Below, one piece after another: positions 8,933 through 18,262 of a DNA stretch of 52,894 bases. A model generated the notes under the pieces. The model was given only the letters and a program-made list of their open reading frames with translations, was not told the origin of the DNA and made no database searches. Position 1 is the first letter of the stretch. The number at the start of each line of letters is the position of its first letter. The DNA is taken from the NCBI GenBank assembly GCA_023415475.1, contig JAEZKL010000082.1, positions 1 through 52,894 on the forward strand, written 5' to 3'. The position numbers and the translations under genes were made by a program. Source of the stretch: Bacillota bacterium (GTDB lineage: Bacteria > Bacillota > Clostridia > Lachnospirales > Lachnospiraceae).

Positions 8933-9952
8933 ATGGGCTACATAGAGTTTGCTAAGGATAGACCGTTTGATCTTGTACTCATCGGTAGAGTAGCAATCGA
9001 TTTTAATCCGGTGGATTATTACAAACCGCTTTCAGAGAGCACCACCTTCAAAAAATATCTTGGCGGTTCACCTGCCAATATTGCAGTGGGGATGGCGAGA
9101 CTTGGAAGAAAGGTTGGGTTTATTGCAAAGGTATCTAACGATCAGTTCGGAGATTTCGTGACGGACTATTTTGCAAAGGAGGGTATCGATACCTCTCACA
9201 TCAGCAGATGTAAGAACGGCGAGAAGCTTGGGTTGACCTTTACTGAGATTCTTAGTGAGACTCAAAGCAGTATATTGATGTATCGCAATGAGATCGCGGA
9301 TTTGCAGCTGGAGACAGCTGATGTGGATGAGGATTATATCAGAAATGCAAAGGCAATCCTAATCTCAGGAACAGCACTGGCGATGAGTCCCAGCAGGGAG
9401 GCGGCCTTAAAGGCGATGCAGCTTGCAAAGAAGCATAATACGATAATTATCTTTGATATCGATTACCGTCCCTATAATTGGAAAAACGAGGATGAAATTG
9501 CAATTTACTATTCCATAGTAGCATCAAACAGTGATATAATCCTTGGCTCCAGAGAAGAGTATGATCTGACTCAGAGATTGACTGCACCTTATGAAACCGA
9601 TAAAGAAACAGCAGCTTATTGGCATAGACAGGGAGCTAAAATTGTCGTGATTAAGCATGGTAAAGAGGGATCAACCGCGTATACGAAGGATGGCGGTCAT
9701 TACGGAATTAAGCCTTTTCCGGTGAAGCTGCTCAAATCCTTTGGAGGTGGAGATGGTTATGCTTCCGCTTTTCTTCATGGCTTGTTCGAGGGTTGGGAAA
9801 TACTCGACTGCCTGGAGTTCGGAAGTGCTTCAGCAGCATTATTGGTAGCCAGCCATGCCTGCTCTGAGGATATGCCGACAGTGGATAAAATCAAAAGCTT
9901 CATTAAAGAGAGCAAAGAGAAGTATGGCGATACGATTGCTTATAATGTGTGA
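8933..9952 (+). CDS. iolC: 5-dehydro-2-deoxygluconokinase (PfkB family)
   Basis: A 339-residue PfkB-type kinase. The N-terminal KYLGGSPANIAVGMARLG motif and the C-terminal FGGGDGYASAFLHG motif (anion hole and catalytic Asp, residues 266-279) are clear. IolC phosphorylates 2-deoxy-5-keto-gluconate. It starts 6 nt after iolJ with TGGAGG upstream, so it is co-transcribed. The usual GAGD is GGGD here, a common variant in IolC. Confidence 0.9.
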   Translation: MGYIEFAKDRPFDLVLIGRVAIDFNPVDYYKPLSESTTFKKYLGGSPANIAVGMARLGRKVGFIAKVSNDQFGDFVTDYFAKEGIDTSHISRCKNGEKLGLTFTEILSETQSSILMYRNEIADLQLETADVDEDYIRNAKAILISGTALAMSPSREAALKAMQLAKKHNTIIIFDIDYRPYNWKNEDEIAIYYSIVASNSDIILGSREEYDLTQRLTAPYETDKETAAYWHRQGAKIVVIKHGKEGSTAYTKDGGHYGIKPFPVKLLKSFGGGDGYASAFLHGLFEGWEILDCLEFGSASAALLVASHACSEDMPTVDKIKSFIKESKEKYGDTIAYNV

Positions 9953-9985
9953 AGAAAATAAAGAATTCATTATATAACGGGGGTA

Positions 9986-10010
9986 GTGTGAAGAAAAAGC
10001 ATCTTCACAC
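9986..10010 (+). promoter_or_regulatory. Intra-operon stem-loop between iolC and iolB
   Basis: A perfect 8-bp stem GTGTGAAG/CTTCACAC with a 9-nt A-rich loop lies between iolC and iolB. There is no U-tract, so it is not a standard terminator. It could be an mRNA-processing or stabilising element that sets the iolC/iolB ratio. Confidence 0.5.
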
Positions 10011-10045
10011 GGGAAGAGCTGCAAGGATGCAGAATGGAGGTTGTT

Positions 10046-10810
10046 ATGTTAAATTATCTGGCTTTTAATGCAGAAGGAAAAAAGGTAATTTCCAGAGTTG
10101 ACGGCTTCAATAAGGATATGCTGATGGACATTACCGTGTATCAAATGAAAAAGGGAAAGACCTATGTGTTCAATGAGGAAGATAAGGAAACAGCGTTTTT
10201 ATTACTTGGTGGTTCTGTAGAATTTCATTGGGAAACAAGAATAGACAAAGCTAATCGTGAGAGTGTGTTTACTCAGGCACCTTATTGTCTTCATGTATGC
10301 AGAAATACTAAGGTTGCGGTGTATTCGAAAATGGATACCGAGCTACTGGTCCAATCCACTTATAATGAAAGAAGCTTTACCGGTCGTTTCTATGAACCGG
10401 AGGATTGTAAGATAGAATTAATGGGTGATAATCAATGGGAGGGTACTGCAAAGCGTGAGGTACTTACCATTTTCGATTATAAATCGGCACCTTATTCTAA
10501 AATGGTGCTTGGTGAAGTAATTACGAAAGCCGGTAGATGGTCGAGCTACATTCCCCACAGTCATACTCAACCGGAGGTGTATTATTATAAATTCGACAGA
10601 CCTCAGGGCTTCGGTGCCTGTTTTATCGGCGACACGGCATATAAGGTAACGGATGGCTGTGCGGCGGCAATCAAGGGAGGCTTGACCCATCCACAGGTCT
10701 CGGCTCCCGGATATAACATGTATTACTGTTGGATGATACGACATTTGGATAATAATCCTTGGACGACACGGGATAATGATCCGGCACATGAATGGCTGTT
10801 GAAGGAGTAA
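10046..10810 (+). CDS. iolB: 5-deoxy-glucuronate isomerase
   Basis: A 254-residue double-cupin protein. The second cupin shows the metal motif SYIPHSHTQPEVYYYKF near residues 172-188, with the conserved His, His and Glu. IolB converts 5-deoxy-glucuronate to 2-deoxy-5-keto-gluconate. ATG 10046 is chosen because GGAGG precedes it by 5 nt; the upstream in-frame ATG has no such site. It is followed 11 nt later by iolD. Confidence 0.9.
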   Translation: MLNYLAFNAEGKKVISRVDGFNKDMLMDITVYQMKKGKTYVFNEEDKETAFLLLGGSVEFHWETRIDKANRESVFTQAPYCLHVCRNTKVAVYSKMDTELLVQSTYNERSFTGRFYEPEDCKIELMGDNQWEGTAKREVLTIFDYKSAPYSKMVLGEVITKAGRWSSYIPHSHTQPEVYYYKFDRPQGFGACFIGDTAYKVTDGCAAAIKGGLTHPQVSAPGYNMYYCWMIRHLDNNPWTTRDNDPAHEWLLKE

Positions 10811-10821
10811 AGGAGGAGCAT

Positions 10822-12753
10822 ATGGGTTATATAAAGATGACAGTTGGGCAAGCAATAGTTAAATTTTTAGATAATCAATACGTAAGCCTGGATGGAAGAA
10901 ATGAGAAGTTTGTGGAAGGTGTCTTTACCATCTTTGGTCACGGTATTGTATGCGGTTTAGGTCAGGCGCTGGAGGAAAATCCGTACGGACTGAAAGTGTA
11001 CCAGGGTAGGAATGAACAGGGTATGGCTCATGTGGCGGCTGGTTTTGCAAAACAGAGTAACAGAAGAAGAATCATTGCCTGTGCTTCCTCAATCGGACCG
11101 GGCGCAGCAAATATGGTAACCGCAGTAGCGGATGCTACGGCGAATAATGTACCGCTTCTGGTATTTACAGGTGATTCCTTTGCTACAAGACAGCCGGATC
11201 CGGTACTTCAACAGATCGAGCAGTTTCACGATGCGTCCATTACGACAAGCGATGCTTTTCGCCCGGTATCGAGGTATTGGGATAGGGTGTACCGTCCGGA
11301 GCAGCTGATGACTGCATTACTCAATGCGATGAGAATTCTTACAGATCCTGAGACCGCGGGCGGAGTATGCATCAGCCTTCCGCAGGATGTTCAGGGCGAA
11401 GCCTTTGAATTTCCCGATTACTTTTTTGAAAAGAGAGTTCATAGAATTCCCAGGCGCAGGCCGGAGGAAGAGGAATTGTCAGAAGCTGTCACACTGATCT
11501 GTCGCAAGAAAAAACCGATTGTCATCGTAGGTGGTGGGGTCAGATATTCCGAGGCAGGTGAGAAGGTTCTGCAGTTTTGTGAAAAATTCAATATTCCCTT
11601 CTCAGAGACACAATCCGGTAAAAGTGCGATTGCATCCTCTCATCCTCTGAATCTTGGTGGAGTCGGAGTAACCGGTAATTATTCAGCCAATGTCATAGCA
11701 TCAGGAGCTGATGTTGTAATCGGAATCGGAACAAGGCTGTCGGATTTTACTACCGGTTCGAAGGAGCTGTTTCGTAATCCCGACGTAGAATTTGTACTGT
11801 TAAATGTATCAAACTATCATGCACAGAAGCTGGATGGACATTCGATTGTGGCAGATGCGAAGAGAGGAATTGAAGAATTAACGAAAAGTTTAGAAAAGGC
11901 TGCGTATCAATCGGGATATCAAAGCGAGATATCCGAAGCGAAGGAGTGCTGGGAACAGGAAATGAAAGCCTTAAACGGCAACACCTACGGCAGTGATTAT
12001 CAGTCTCTTGTTAAGGCGAAGGAAGAAGGCATTGAAGAGGAATTTATAAAGGCAACCGGCGGAGTACTTACACAGACCGCGGCGATTGGAATTATCAGAG
12101 AGATGATTGAAGAAGATGCGATCATCGTTGGTGCCTCCGGCAGTCTTCCGGGAGATCTTCAGAGAATGTGGACCACAGATGCCAAGGATGCTTATCATAT
12201 GGAATATGCTTATTCCTGTATGGGTTATGAAATTGCGGCAACGCTTGGAGCAAAGCTTGCAGAGCCGGAGCGTGCCTGCTATTCGATGGTAGGGGACGGT
12301 TCTTTTATGATGATGCATTCCGAGATCGCAACGGCACTTCAGGAGAATAAAAAAATAACAGTATTGCTCTTCGATAACTGCGGATTTGGCTGTATCAATA
12401 ATCTTCAGATGGGTAAGGGCATCGGAAGTCTGGCAACCATGTTCCGCTCTCGGAATGAGACCTCCGGCAAGCAGGACGGCAGACTGATGGTAACCGATTT
12501 TGCGATGATCGGAAAGGGCTATGGTATGACAACATACTCAGCCAGGACGAAAGAGGAGCTGAGAGATGCCCTAATGGAAGCGAAGAAGGTTAATAACAGC
12601 GTACTGATTGACATTAAGGTTCTTCCCAAGTCGATGACCGACGGTTATGAGGCATGGTGGCATGTCGGAATAGGTGACAGCGATAGCAATTTAAAGATCA
12701 AGGAAGCTTATAATGATCGAAAAGAGCATCTGAAGGATGCCAGACAGTATTAA
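10822..12753 (+). CDS. iolD: 3D-(3,5/4)-trihydroxycyclohexane-1,2-dione hydrolase
   Basis: A 643-residue thiamine-diphosphate enzyme of the acetolactate-synthase fold. GRNEQGMAHVAAGFA near residues 62-76 carries the ThDP-activating Glu. The C-terminal domain has GDGSFMMMHSEI (about residues 491-502) and then FDNCGFGCINN, the Mg/ThDP motif. IolD opens the ring to give 5-deoxy-glucuronate. AGGAGG lies 6 nt before ATG 10822; the longer frame overlaps iolB and has no good site. The length matches the family. Confidence 0.93.
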   Translation: MGYIKMTVGQAIVKFLDNQYVSLDGRNEKFVEGVFTIFGHGIVCGLGQALEENPYGLKVYQGRNEQGMAHVAAGFAKQSNRRRIIACASSIGPGAANMVTAVADATANNVPLLVFTGDSFATRQPDPVLQQIEQFHDASITTSDAFRPVSRYWDRVYRPEQLMTALLNAMRILTDPETAGGVCISLPQDVQGEAFEFPDYFFEKRVHRIPRRRPEEEELSEAVTLICRKKKPIVIVGGGVRYSEAGEKVLQFCEKFNIPFSETQSGKSAIASSHPLNLGGVGVTGNYSANVIASGADVVIGIGTRLSDFTTGSKELFRNPDVEFVLLNVSNYHAQKLDGHSIVADAKRGIEELTKSLEKAAYQSGYQSEISEAKECWEQEMKALNGNTYGSDYQSLVKAKEEGIEEEFIKATGGVLTQTAAIGIIREMIEEDAIIVGASGSLPGDLQRMWTTDAKDAYHMEYAYSCMGYEIAATLGAKLAEPERACYSMVGDGSFMMMHSEIATALQENKKITVLLFDNCGFGCINNLQMGKGIGSLATMFRSRNETSGKQDGRLMVTDFAMIGKGYGMTTYSARTKEELRDALMEAKKVNNSVLIDIKVLPKSMTDGYEAWWHVGIGDSDSNLKIKEAYNDRKEHLKDARQY

Positions 12754-12799
12754 TATGCGAACCGGCTTTCATGAATAGATTAATAGGAGGATTATGAAG

Positions 12800-13696
12800 A
12801 TGCTAAATCAGGATAAGATTAAACTCGGTATAGCACCGATTGGTTGGACGAATGATGATATGCCTGCTCTTGGAGGAGAGAATACCTTTGAGCAGTGCAT
12901 CAGCGAGATGGCACTTGCAGGCTTTACCGGCAGTGAGGTAGGTAATAAGTATCCAAAGGATACTAAGGTTTTAAAGGAAGCACTGGATATCAGAGGAATG
13001 CGTATAGCAAGCAAATGGTTCTCCTCCTTCTTGGTTACAAGACCTTATGAGGAGACCGAAAAGGAATTCATCAAGGAATTGGATTATCTGGAGGCAGTCG
13101 GAGCGAACCGGATCAATGTCTCGGAGCAAAGCTATTCCGTCCAGGGAAATGAAGAATTATCCATCTTTGATAATAAGGTGTATTTTACGGATGAGGACTG
13201 GGCGAGATTATGCGATGGGCTGAATAAGCTAGGGAAGCTTGCTTCGGACCGTGGCTTTAAGCTGTGCTTCCATCACCATATGGGTACCGGTGTGCAGACC
13301 ATTGCCGAGACAGAGCGGCTTATGGATAACACAGATGCCAATTATGTATTTCTTTGCTATGATACGGGACATTTTACCTTCTCCGGAGAGAACCCGCTTT
13401 ACATATTGAAGAAATATCCTGATCGCATCGGTCACGTACATCTGAAGGATGTCAGAGCCGATGTGCTTAAGAAAGCAACCGAAGGGAAATGGTCCTTCCT
13501 CAAGGCTGTTAGAGAAGGTACCTTTACTGTACCCGGAGATGGCTGTGTAGATTTCACATCTGTATTCGAGGAGCTGGAACGCTGTGGCTATGAGGGCTGG
13601 CTTTTGGTCGAGGCAGAGCAGGATCCGGCTAAAGCAAATCCCTTCGTATATGCGAAGAAGGCGAGAGATTATATCAGATTGATGATTAATATATAA
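12800..13696 (+). CDS. iolE: Inosose dehydratase
   Basis: A 298-residue xylose-isomerase-like TIM barrel. The N-terminal IKLGIAPIGWTNDDMPALGG is characteristic of IolE. LCFHHHMGTGVQT (about residue 155) and GHVHLKDV (about residue 212) supply metal ligands. It dehydrates 2-keto-myo-inositol to the 1,2-dione used by IolD. ATG 12800 is preferred: the family start aligns there and AGGAGG is 9 nt upstream; ATG 12794 is only 3 nt from the site. Confidence 0.92.
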   Translation: MLNQDKIKLGIAPIGWTNDDMPALGGENTFEQCISEMALAGFTGSEVGNKYPKDTKVLKEALDIRGMRIASKWFSSFLVTRPYEETEKEFIKELDYLEAVGANRINVSEQSYSVQGNEELSIFDNKVYFTDEDWARLCDGLNKLGKLASDRGFKLCFHHHMGTGVQTIAETERLMDNTDANYVFLCYDTGHFTFSGENPLYILKKYPDRIGHVHLKDVRADVLKKATEGKWSFLKAVREGTFTVPGDGCVDFTSVFEELERCGYEGWLLVEAEQDPAKANPFVYAKKARDYIRLMINI

Positions 13697-13776
13697 ATAG
13701 ATGTTTCATTAGATTATTACAAAGTAAAGCGAAGTCAGAGCTTTGATAAGACATGAGACGATGAAAGGATGAGAAA

Positions 13777-15279
13777 ATGGAAAAGCTAAGATATTATGCA
13801 GGTGGTAAATTCATAGAATCAAAGACAGAAAAATATAATAACGTTTATAATCCGAGTACCGGAGAGATTACAGCTCAGGTTCCCTGCTGTACTGCAGAGG
13901 AAACCGTTGAGGTTATTAAGATTGCGAAGGAGGCTTACAAGAGCTGGTCTAAGGTACCGATTATAAAGCGTGTTCAGGTACTATATAAGCTTCGTAATCT
14001 GATTGATGAGCATATGGACGAATTGACCTATCTGGTAGCACAGGAGCATGGTAAGGTATGGGACGAAGCAGCCGGAGATGTTCTTAAGGCGAAGGAAGGA
14101 ACCGAGCTCGCCTGCTCCGCACCCAGTTTAATTCTCGGTGAAGCGATGATGAATACTTCCAGCGGCTTTGACACCGTATTATATCGTGAATCCATCGGAG
14201 TTTTTGCCGGAATCGTTCCTTTTAATTTTCCGGCCATGATACCGATGGGCTGGATGGCTCCGATGTGTATAGCAGCAGGCAATACCATTGTACTGAAGGT
14301 TTCCAGCTCAACACCGAGAACAGCGCTGCGTTTGGCAGAGCTTTATCAGGAGGCTGGACTTCCTGCCGGTGTACTCAATATCATAACCTGCAGTCGTAAT
14401 GAAGCTGAAATCTTCTTAACTCATCCGGATATTAAAGGAATTTCCTTCGTAGGAACCACTGCAGTAGGTAAGCATATCTATAGTGTGGCTGCGGAGCATG
14501 GCAAGAGAGTTCAGGCATTATGTGAAGCAAAGAATCATGCCCTTGTACTGAAGGATGCACCAATCGATCGTACGGCAGCAGGTATTCTCAATTCCGCATT
14601 TGGTTGTGCGGGTGAGCGTTGTATGGCATTACCGGTCGTTGTCGTAGAGGAAGAGATCGCGGATGCTTTGGTAGCAAAGCTTGTGGAGCTGGCAAAGGAA
14701 TTGAAGCTGGGACCGGCATATGATAAGAGCTCATCGTTAGGACCTGTAGTAGACCAGAAGCATAAGCAAAGCATCCTGAACTGGATAGAGAAGGGCATCG
14801 AGGAAGGGGCTAAGCTGGTACTGGATGGCAGAAATGCGGTTGTGAAGGGTTATGAAAATGGCTTCTATCTGGCACCTACCATTTTTGATCATGTAACAGA
14901 AGAGATGACAGTCGGAACTCAGGAAATCTTTGGACCGGTACTTTGCATCAAACGGGTGAAAAGCTTTGAGGAAGGCTTGCAGCTAATGAATAATAATCCT
15001 TTCGCAAATGGATCTGTTATCTTTACCCAGAACGGTTATTATGCAAGAGAATTTGCTGCAAGAACCGATGGCGGTATGGTTGGTATTAATGTGGGCATTC
15101 CGGTTCCGGTTGGTGTATTTCCTTTTTCGGGACATAAGGATTCCTTCTTCGGTGATCTCCATTGCTTGGGTAAGGATGGTATTAAGTTCTATACCGAAAG
15201 TAAATGCGTAACAACCAGATGGTTTGATGAAGAAGAGATGAAGAAAACAAAGGTATCTACCTGGGACGGAACAATTTAA
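13777..15279 (+). CDS. iolA: Malonate/methylmalonate semialdehyde dehydrogenase (CoA-acylating)
   Basis: A 500-residue aldehyde dehydrogenase. VPFNFPAMIPMGWMAPMCIAAGN (near 148-170) and FGCAGERCMALP with catalytic Cys at residue 282 identify the MmsA/IolA group. It converts malonate semialdehyde to acetyl-CoA, or methylmalonate semialdehyde to propionyl-CoA. It is the last gene of the iol operon, 80 nt after iolE, with GAAAGGA upstream. It makes the pathway in this window complete from inositol to central metabolites. Confidence 0.92.
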   Translation: MEKLRYYAGGKFIESKTEKYNNVYNPSTGEITAQVPCCTAEETVEVIKIAKEAYKSWSKVPIIKRVQVLYKLRNLIDEHMDELTYLVAQEHGKVWDEAAGDVLKAKEGTELACSAPSLILGEAMMNTSSGFDTVLYRESIGVFAGIVPFNFPAMIPMGWMAPMCIAAGNTIVLKVSSSTPRTALRLAELYQEAGLPAGVLNIITCSRNEAEIFLTHPDIKGISFVGTTAVGKHIYSVAAEHGKRVQALCEAKNHALVLKDAPIDRTAAGILNSAFGCAGERCMALPVVVVEEEIADALVAKLVELAKELKLGPAYDKSSSLGPVVDQKHKQSILNWIEKGIEEGAKLVLDGRNAVVKGYENGFYLAPTIFDHVTEEMTVGTQEIFGPVLCIKRVKSFEEGLQLMNNNPFANGSVIFTQNGYYAREFAARTDGGMVGINVGIPVPVGVFPFSGHKDSFFGDLHCLGKDGIKFYTESKCVTTRWFDEEEMKKTKVSTWDGTI

Positions 15280-15330
15280 TAAGCAGCAGCTTAAGGATGA
15301 GACAAGTAGAATAGGTTAGCTAATATAAAT

Positions 15331-15367
15331 GGGGGGATTGCAATCGGATAGCGTATGCAACCCCCCC
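15331..15367 (+). terminator. GC-rich hairpin after the iol operon
   Basis: A G6 run and TTGCA pair with TGCAA and a C7 run around a 13-nt loop, with one bulged A. It is a stable stem, but GGTTTACG follows instead of a U-tract. It is probably an operon-end structure (terminator or 3'-end stabiliser) and not a canonical intrinsic terminator. Confidence 0.5.
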
Positions 15368-15454
15368 GGTTTACGTGTCGGTTCATAAGAAAAATTGCTA
15401 TAAACTGAAGGTTATAGTATAATAAATCAGATTACATCAGAGAGGAGATACATA

Positions 15455-16123
15455 ATGTTCAAAATTGACACGCATGTTCATACCCTGGAGACCAGCTCCT
15501 GTGCCAGAATTGAGGCGAGTGAGACAGTACGGTTATATAAGGAGTCAGGATATCAGGGAATTATTATTACAGATCATTATTATGATTTCTATTTCAGTAA
15601 TTTGATGGAATCGTCATGGGAGAGGAAGATAGATCAGTATCTAAGGGGCTATTATCATGCCAGGGAAGAAGGAAGTAAGCGGGGCTTAAAGGTGTTCTTA
15701 GGTTTAGAGATTCGTTTTACGGAAAACCCCAATGACTATCTGGTTTATGGGATTACCGAGCAATTTCTTAAGGAACATAAGGAATTATATGCCTTAGGCT
15801 TGAAGGAATTTAAGAAACTCATTGAGAAAGAGAATAATCTGATTATCCAGGCACATCCCTACCGAAAGAATATGATTGTAGCAGCACCGCAGGATATCCA
15901 TGGGGTAGAGGTCTTTAACGGCAATCCCAGACATAATTCACACAACGAATTGGCGTTGGCTTTTGCGAAGGAGCATTCCCTTTTAATGAGCTCAGGCTCG
16001 GATTTCCATCAGATGGAGGATTTGGCAAGGGGAGGGATGGTATTCGGACATGAGATCAACACAAGCAGTGACTTCGTAAATGCCCTGAGAGAAAAGACTG
16101 CGCTTGAGCTATTATCTACATAA
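15455..16123 (+). CDS. PHP-domain metal-dependent phosphoesterase
   Basis: A 222-residue PHP-domain protein. DTHVHT at residues 5-10, ITDHY near 40-44, GLEIRF near 89, IQAHPYRKN near 131 and SGSDFHQ near 182 supply the expected metal ligands. Relatives include histidinol-phosphatase-like and nucleotide-phosphate hydrolases; the substrate is unknown. It has its own gap and ribosome site (AGAGGAGA) after the iol operon and is followed by a large terminator, so it is probably monocistronic. Confidence 0.85.
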   Translation: MFKIDTHVHTLETSSCARIEASETVRLYKESGYQGIIITDHYYDFYFSNLMESSWERKIDQYLRGYYHAREEGSKRGLKVFLGLEIRFTENPNDYLVYGITEQFLKEHKELYALGLKEFKKLIEKENNLIIQAHPYRKNMIVAAPQDIHGVEVFNGNPRHNSHNELALAFAKEHSLLMSSGSDFHQMEDLARGGMVFGHEINTSSDFVNALREKTALELLST

Positions 16124-16143
16124 AAAAGAATTAAGCATAACGA

Positions 16144-16226
16144 AAGGCTGTCATACGGCGGTTTGAACTATTCCGGATTAAGAGGTTTGGAATAGCTCGG
16201 AAGCGGTATGACAGCCTTATTTTATT
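16144..16226 (+). terminator. Long terminator after the PHP gene
   Basis: A perfect 13-bp stem (16144-16156 with 16206-16218, AAGGCTGTCATAC) encloses a second stem (CTATTCC/GGAATAG) and is followed by TTATTTTATT. The branched form is unusual for a terminator. Confidence 0.8.
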
Positions 16227-16227
16227 C

Positions 16228-16283
16228 AGTGTGTCCAGCGAAGCTGGACCACACTTGACAATAGAAAGGCCTAAAGGCGTGCA
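16228..16283 (-). terminator. Hairpins at the 3' end of lgt
   Basis: Downstream of the lgt stop on the minus strand there is an ACAATAGAA/TTCTATTGT stem overlapping the stop codon, then a CCAGC/GCTGG stem with a GAA loop (16228-16255, one bulge). Neither has a U-tract, so they may act together with the neighbouring large hairpin as the lgt transcript end. Confidence 0.45.
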
Positions 16284-16285
16284 TT

Positions 16286-17104
16286 CTATTGTTCCTGATC
16301 GTTCGAAATACCTTCGTCTGAAGCTTCCTTCGTATCGGTGTTCACTGCAGCCCTTCCGGAGCGCACACCGCAGATAATCACGATTGCAAGACCGATTATG
16401 AAGAGAAAGATAGAGATAAACTGCGATGTCGATAAAGGTCCGACGGTACCGCGCTCTAAATCTCCACGGAAAAACTCAAGTATGAAACGGCCTGCACTAT
16501 AAAAGGTTAGATAAAAACCGGCTACTTGTCCTTTGGCCTTTGATTTCCTGGCTATTAGGATAAGAGCAAAAAAATTCAGGAAGTTTAAGGCGCTGGAGAT
16601 GGGCTGGGTAGGAATTAACGGTACATTATTCGGTGCGAAGTCCGATTCGTGGAAAATGATGTGGAAGGCATTATCGGTTTCATTGCCGTAACAGCAGCCT
16701 GCCAACACACAGCCGAGTCTTCCGAAGCCCTGTGCCAGAGCGATGGATGGCATAACAAGATCAAAGTATTCCAAGAAATTCAACTTATGCTTTCTGATAA
16801 ACAGATACCCGGAGAAGATGCCACCGATGATACCGCCGTATACAACAAAGCCATGAGAGATATCTAACAATAAGGAAGGATCAGCGATGATTTCTTTCAG
16901 CTGAGTAATATAGAACAGAAGCTTTGCCCCGATGATTCCTCCAACGAGAGCCCAGATAAAAAGGTTAAAAATCAATTCGTAATTCATGCCTCTTTTCTTG
17001 GCACGATATTCTGAGGTAATATAAGCGGAGAGTGCTCCGATCGCGATCATCAGACCATAACCGTAAATCGTCACAGGTCCGATTGTTAATAATTCGTTCT
17101 TCAT
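16286..17104 (-). CDS. lgt: Prolipoprotein diacylglyceryl transferase
   Basis: A 272-residue polytopic membrane protein. The family motifs HGFVVYGGIIGG, GRLGCVLAGCCYGNE (corresponding to the Lgt signature) and RFILEFFRGD are present, with about seven hydrophobic segments. Lgt transfers diacylglycerol to the lipobox cysteine of prolipoproteins at the membrane. ATG 17104 is chosen over an upstream TTG; GAAAGGA lies 9 nt before it. The C-terminal tail is acidic and soluble. A -10-like TATACT lies about 55 nt upstream. Confidence 0.93.
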   Translation of the reverse strand: MKNELLTIGPVTIYGYGLMIAIGALSAYITSEYRAKKRGMNYELIFNLFIWALVGGIIGAKLLFYITQLKEIIADPSLLLDISHGFVVYGGIIGGIFSGYLFIRKHKLNFLEYFDLVMPSIALAQGFGRLGCVLAGCCYGNETDNAFHIIFHESDFAPNNVPLIPTQPISSALNFLNFFALILIARKSKAKGQVAGFYLTFYSAGRFILEFFRGDLERGTVGPLSTSQFISIFLFIIGLAIVIICGVRSGRAAVNTDTKEASDEGISNDQEQ

Positions 17105-17417
17105 TTTCTCTGGTCCTTTCAATACATATGTAAGTGATAAAGCAGGTTCCTATTTAGTATACATAATTTCCGGTGAAAAGAAAATATCTGTTAGGAAATT
17201 ATTTATTAAATAGTTACAGTTGACACCCTATCTCCAAAATTACATGATTTCTTCAAATGTTTCCGAAGTCGGAGACGCTTCCGTTTAGTATACTCCTTTT
17301 CGAAAATCATTTGCCGAAATCATTAAGGCAGATGATTAGTCAGAGTTTGAACAGTATATTTAATATGGAGTTCGTTTTTGACTGGTATAAATGTGAAAAA
17401 TTTGGGGAATCGATTGA

Positions 17418-17477
17418 CAGTGTAACAATGTTATGTTACATTATAGTTACTAAGCGAAACATAACATTGTTACACTG
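17418..17477. promoter_or_regulatory. 20-bp inverted repeat over the promoter of the YhbD-bactofilin operon
   Basis: Left arm 17418-17437 and right arm 17458-17477 are perfect reverse complements separated by 20 nt. TTGACA at 17414 and TACATT at 17437 (17-nt spacing) form a likely promoter across the left arm. A second palindrome, TGTAACA-6 nt-TGTTACA (17421-17440), is nested inside, and GTTAC-like half-sites recur in the spacer. This looks like a multi-site operator for a dimeric regulator, plausibly the MerR-like protein encoded 90 nt downstream. Confidence 0.65.
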
Positions 17478-17566
17478 GATATGCAAGAAATAAATTTCAA
17501 AAGCATCAGCTAATATTAAAAATAATTGATACAGGCGACAGATTAGATTGAGAAAGGAGAAAGAAT

Positions 17567-18262
17567 ATGCTGATTACAAAAAAGGAATTACTGAATGAGA
17601 CAGGGATCTCCTATGGACAGCTTTACCGATGGAAGAGAGAGGGCCTAATTCCGGAGGAGTGGTTTATCAAGCAGCCCTCCTTTACCGGGCAGGAGACCGT
17701 ATTTCCAAGAAATAAGATATTAAACCGAATTAAGGCAATTCAGGAACTAAAGGATAAATACTCCCTGGATGAGTTAGCGAAGATTCTCTCGCCTGAGGTA
17801 GCGGAACGATATTTTACTACGGAGGATCTTAAGGTTATAGATGAGATTAAGGATAATCTGATTCCTGCCTTTGTTCAGGCTTTTCAGAAGAATAATTTCT
17901 CTTTTATTGAGGTTCTTATTATGATAGCTTTATCTGAATTCAAGGAGAATTCTGATATCTCAAGAGGGCAGCTTATGGAGATTGTAGAAGGGCTAAAGGA
18001 TTATCTGCCTAGGATGAAATCCACAGGCTATATCCTCATCTTATTTGACCGTCAAAAGGATTATTATGCAACAATCTACGAGGAGCAGGCTCAGGTTTAT
18101 ATTGACAGCAGATTATGTATTGTCAAAGAGATCCATATCAATGATTTATCAAATTTATTAAAGTTAAAATACAGGAATAGCTTTAATTTCAAGTTCGATC
18201 AAGAGGAGGAAAGTAACACTGCACAATTTAGTACAGAGGGCATGGGAGTGAATATGATATGA
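17567..18262 (+). CDS. yhbD: MerR-like HTH regulator of the YhbD/DUF4004 type
   Basis: A 231-residue protein. Residues 1-70 hold a MerR-type helix-turn-helix: KKELLNETGISYGQLYRWKR, then a conserved FTGQETVFPR wing and a RIKAIQELKDKYSLDELA helix. The rest has no clear effector domain. This matches the YhbD/DUF4004 family known next to bactofilin genes yhbE/yhbF in Bacillus. It is the first gene of a tightly packed operon; the next gene starts within its stop (ATGA). AAAGGAGA precedes the start. It probably controls its own promoter. Confidence 0.8.
   Translation: MLITKKELLNETGISYGQLYRWKREGLIPEEWFIKQPSFTGQETVFPRNKILNRIKAIQELKDKYSLDELAKILSPEVAERYFTTEDLKVIDEIKDNLIPAFVQAFQKNNFSFIEVLIMIALSEFKENSDISRGQLMEIVEGLKDYLPRMKSTGYILILFDRQKDYYATIYEEQAQVYIDSRLCIVKEIHINDLSNLLKLKYRNSFNFKFDQEEESNTAQFSTEGMGVNMI

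Noticed and set aside
17257..17493. A 78-residue + strand frame ahead of the YhbD-like gene.
   Set aside because: It has no ribosome site and overlaps the inverted-repeat promoter region.
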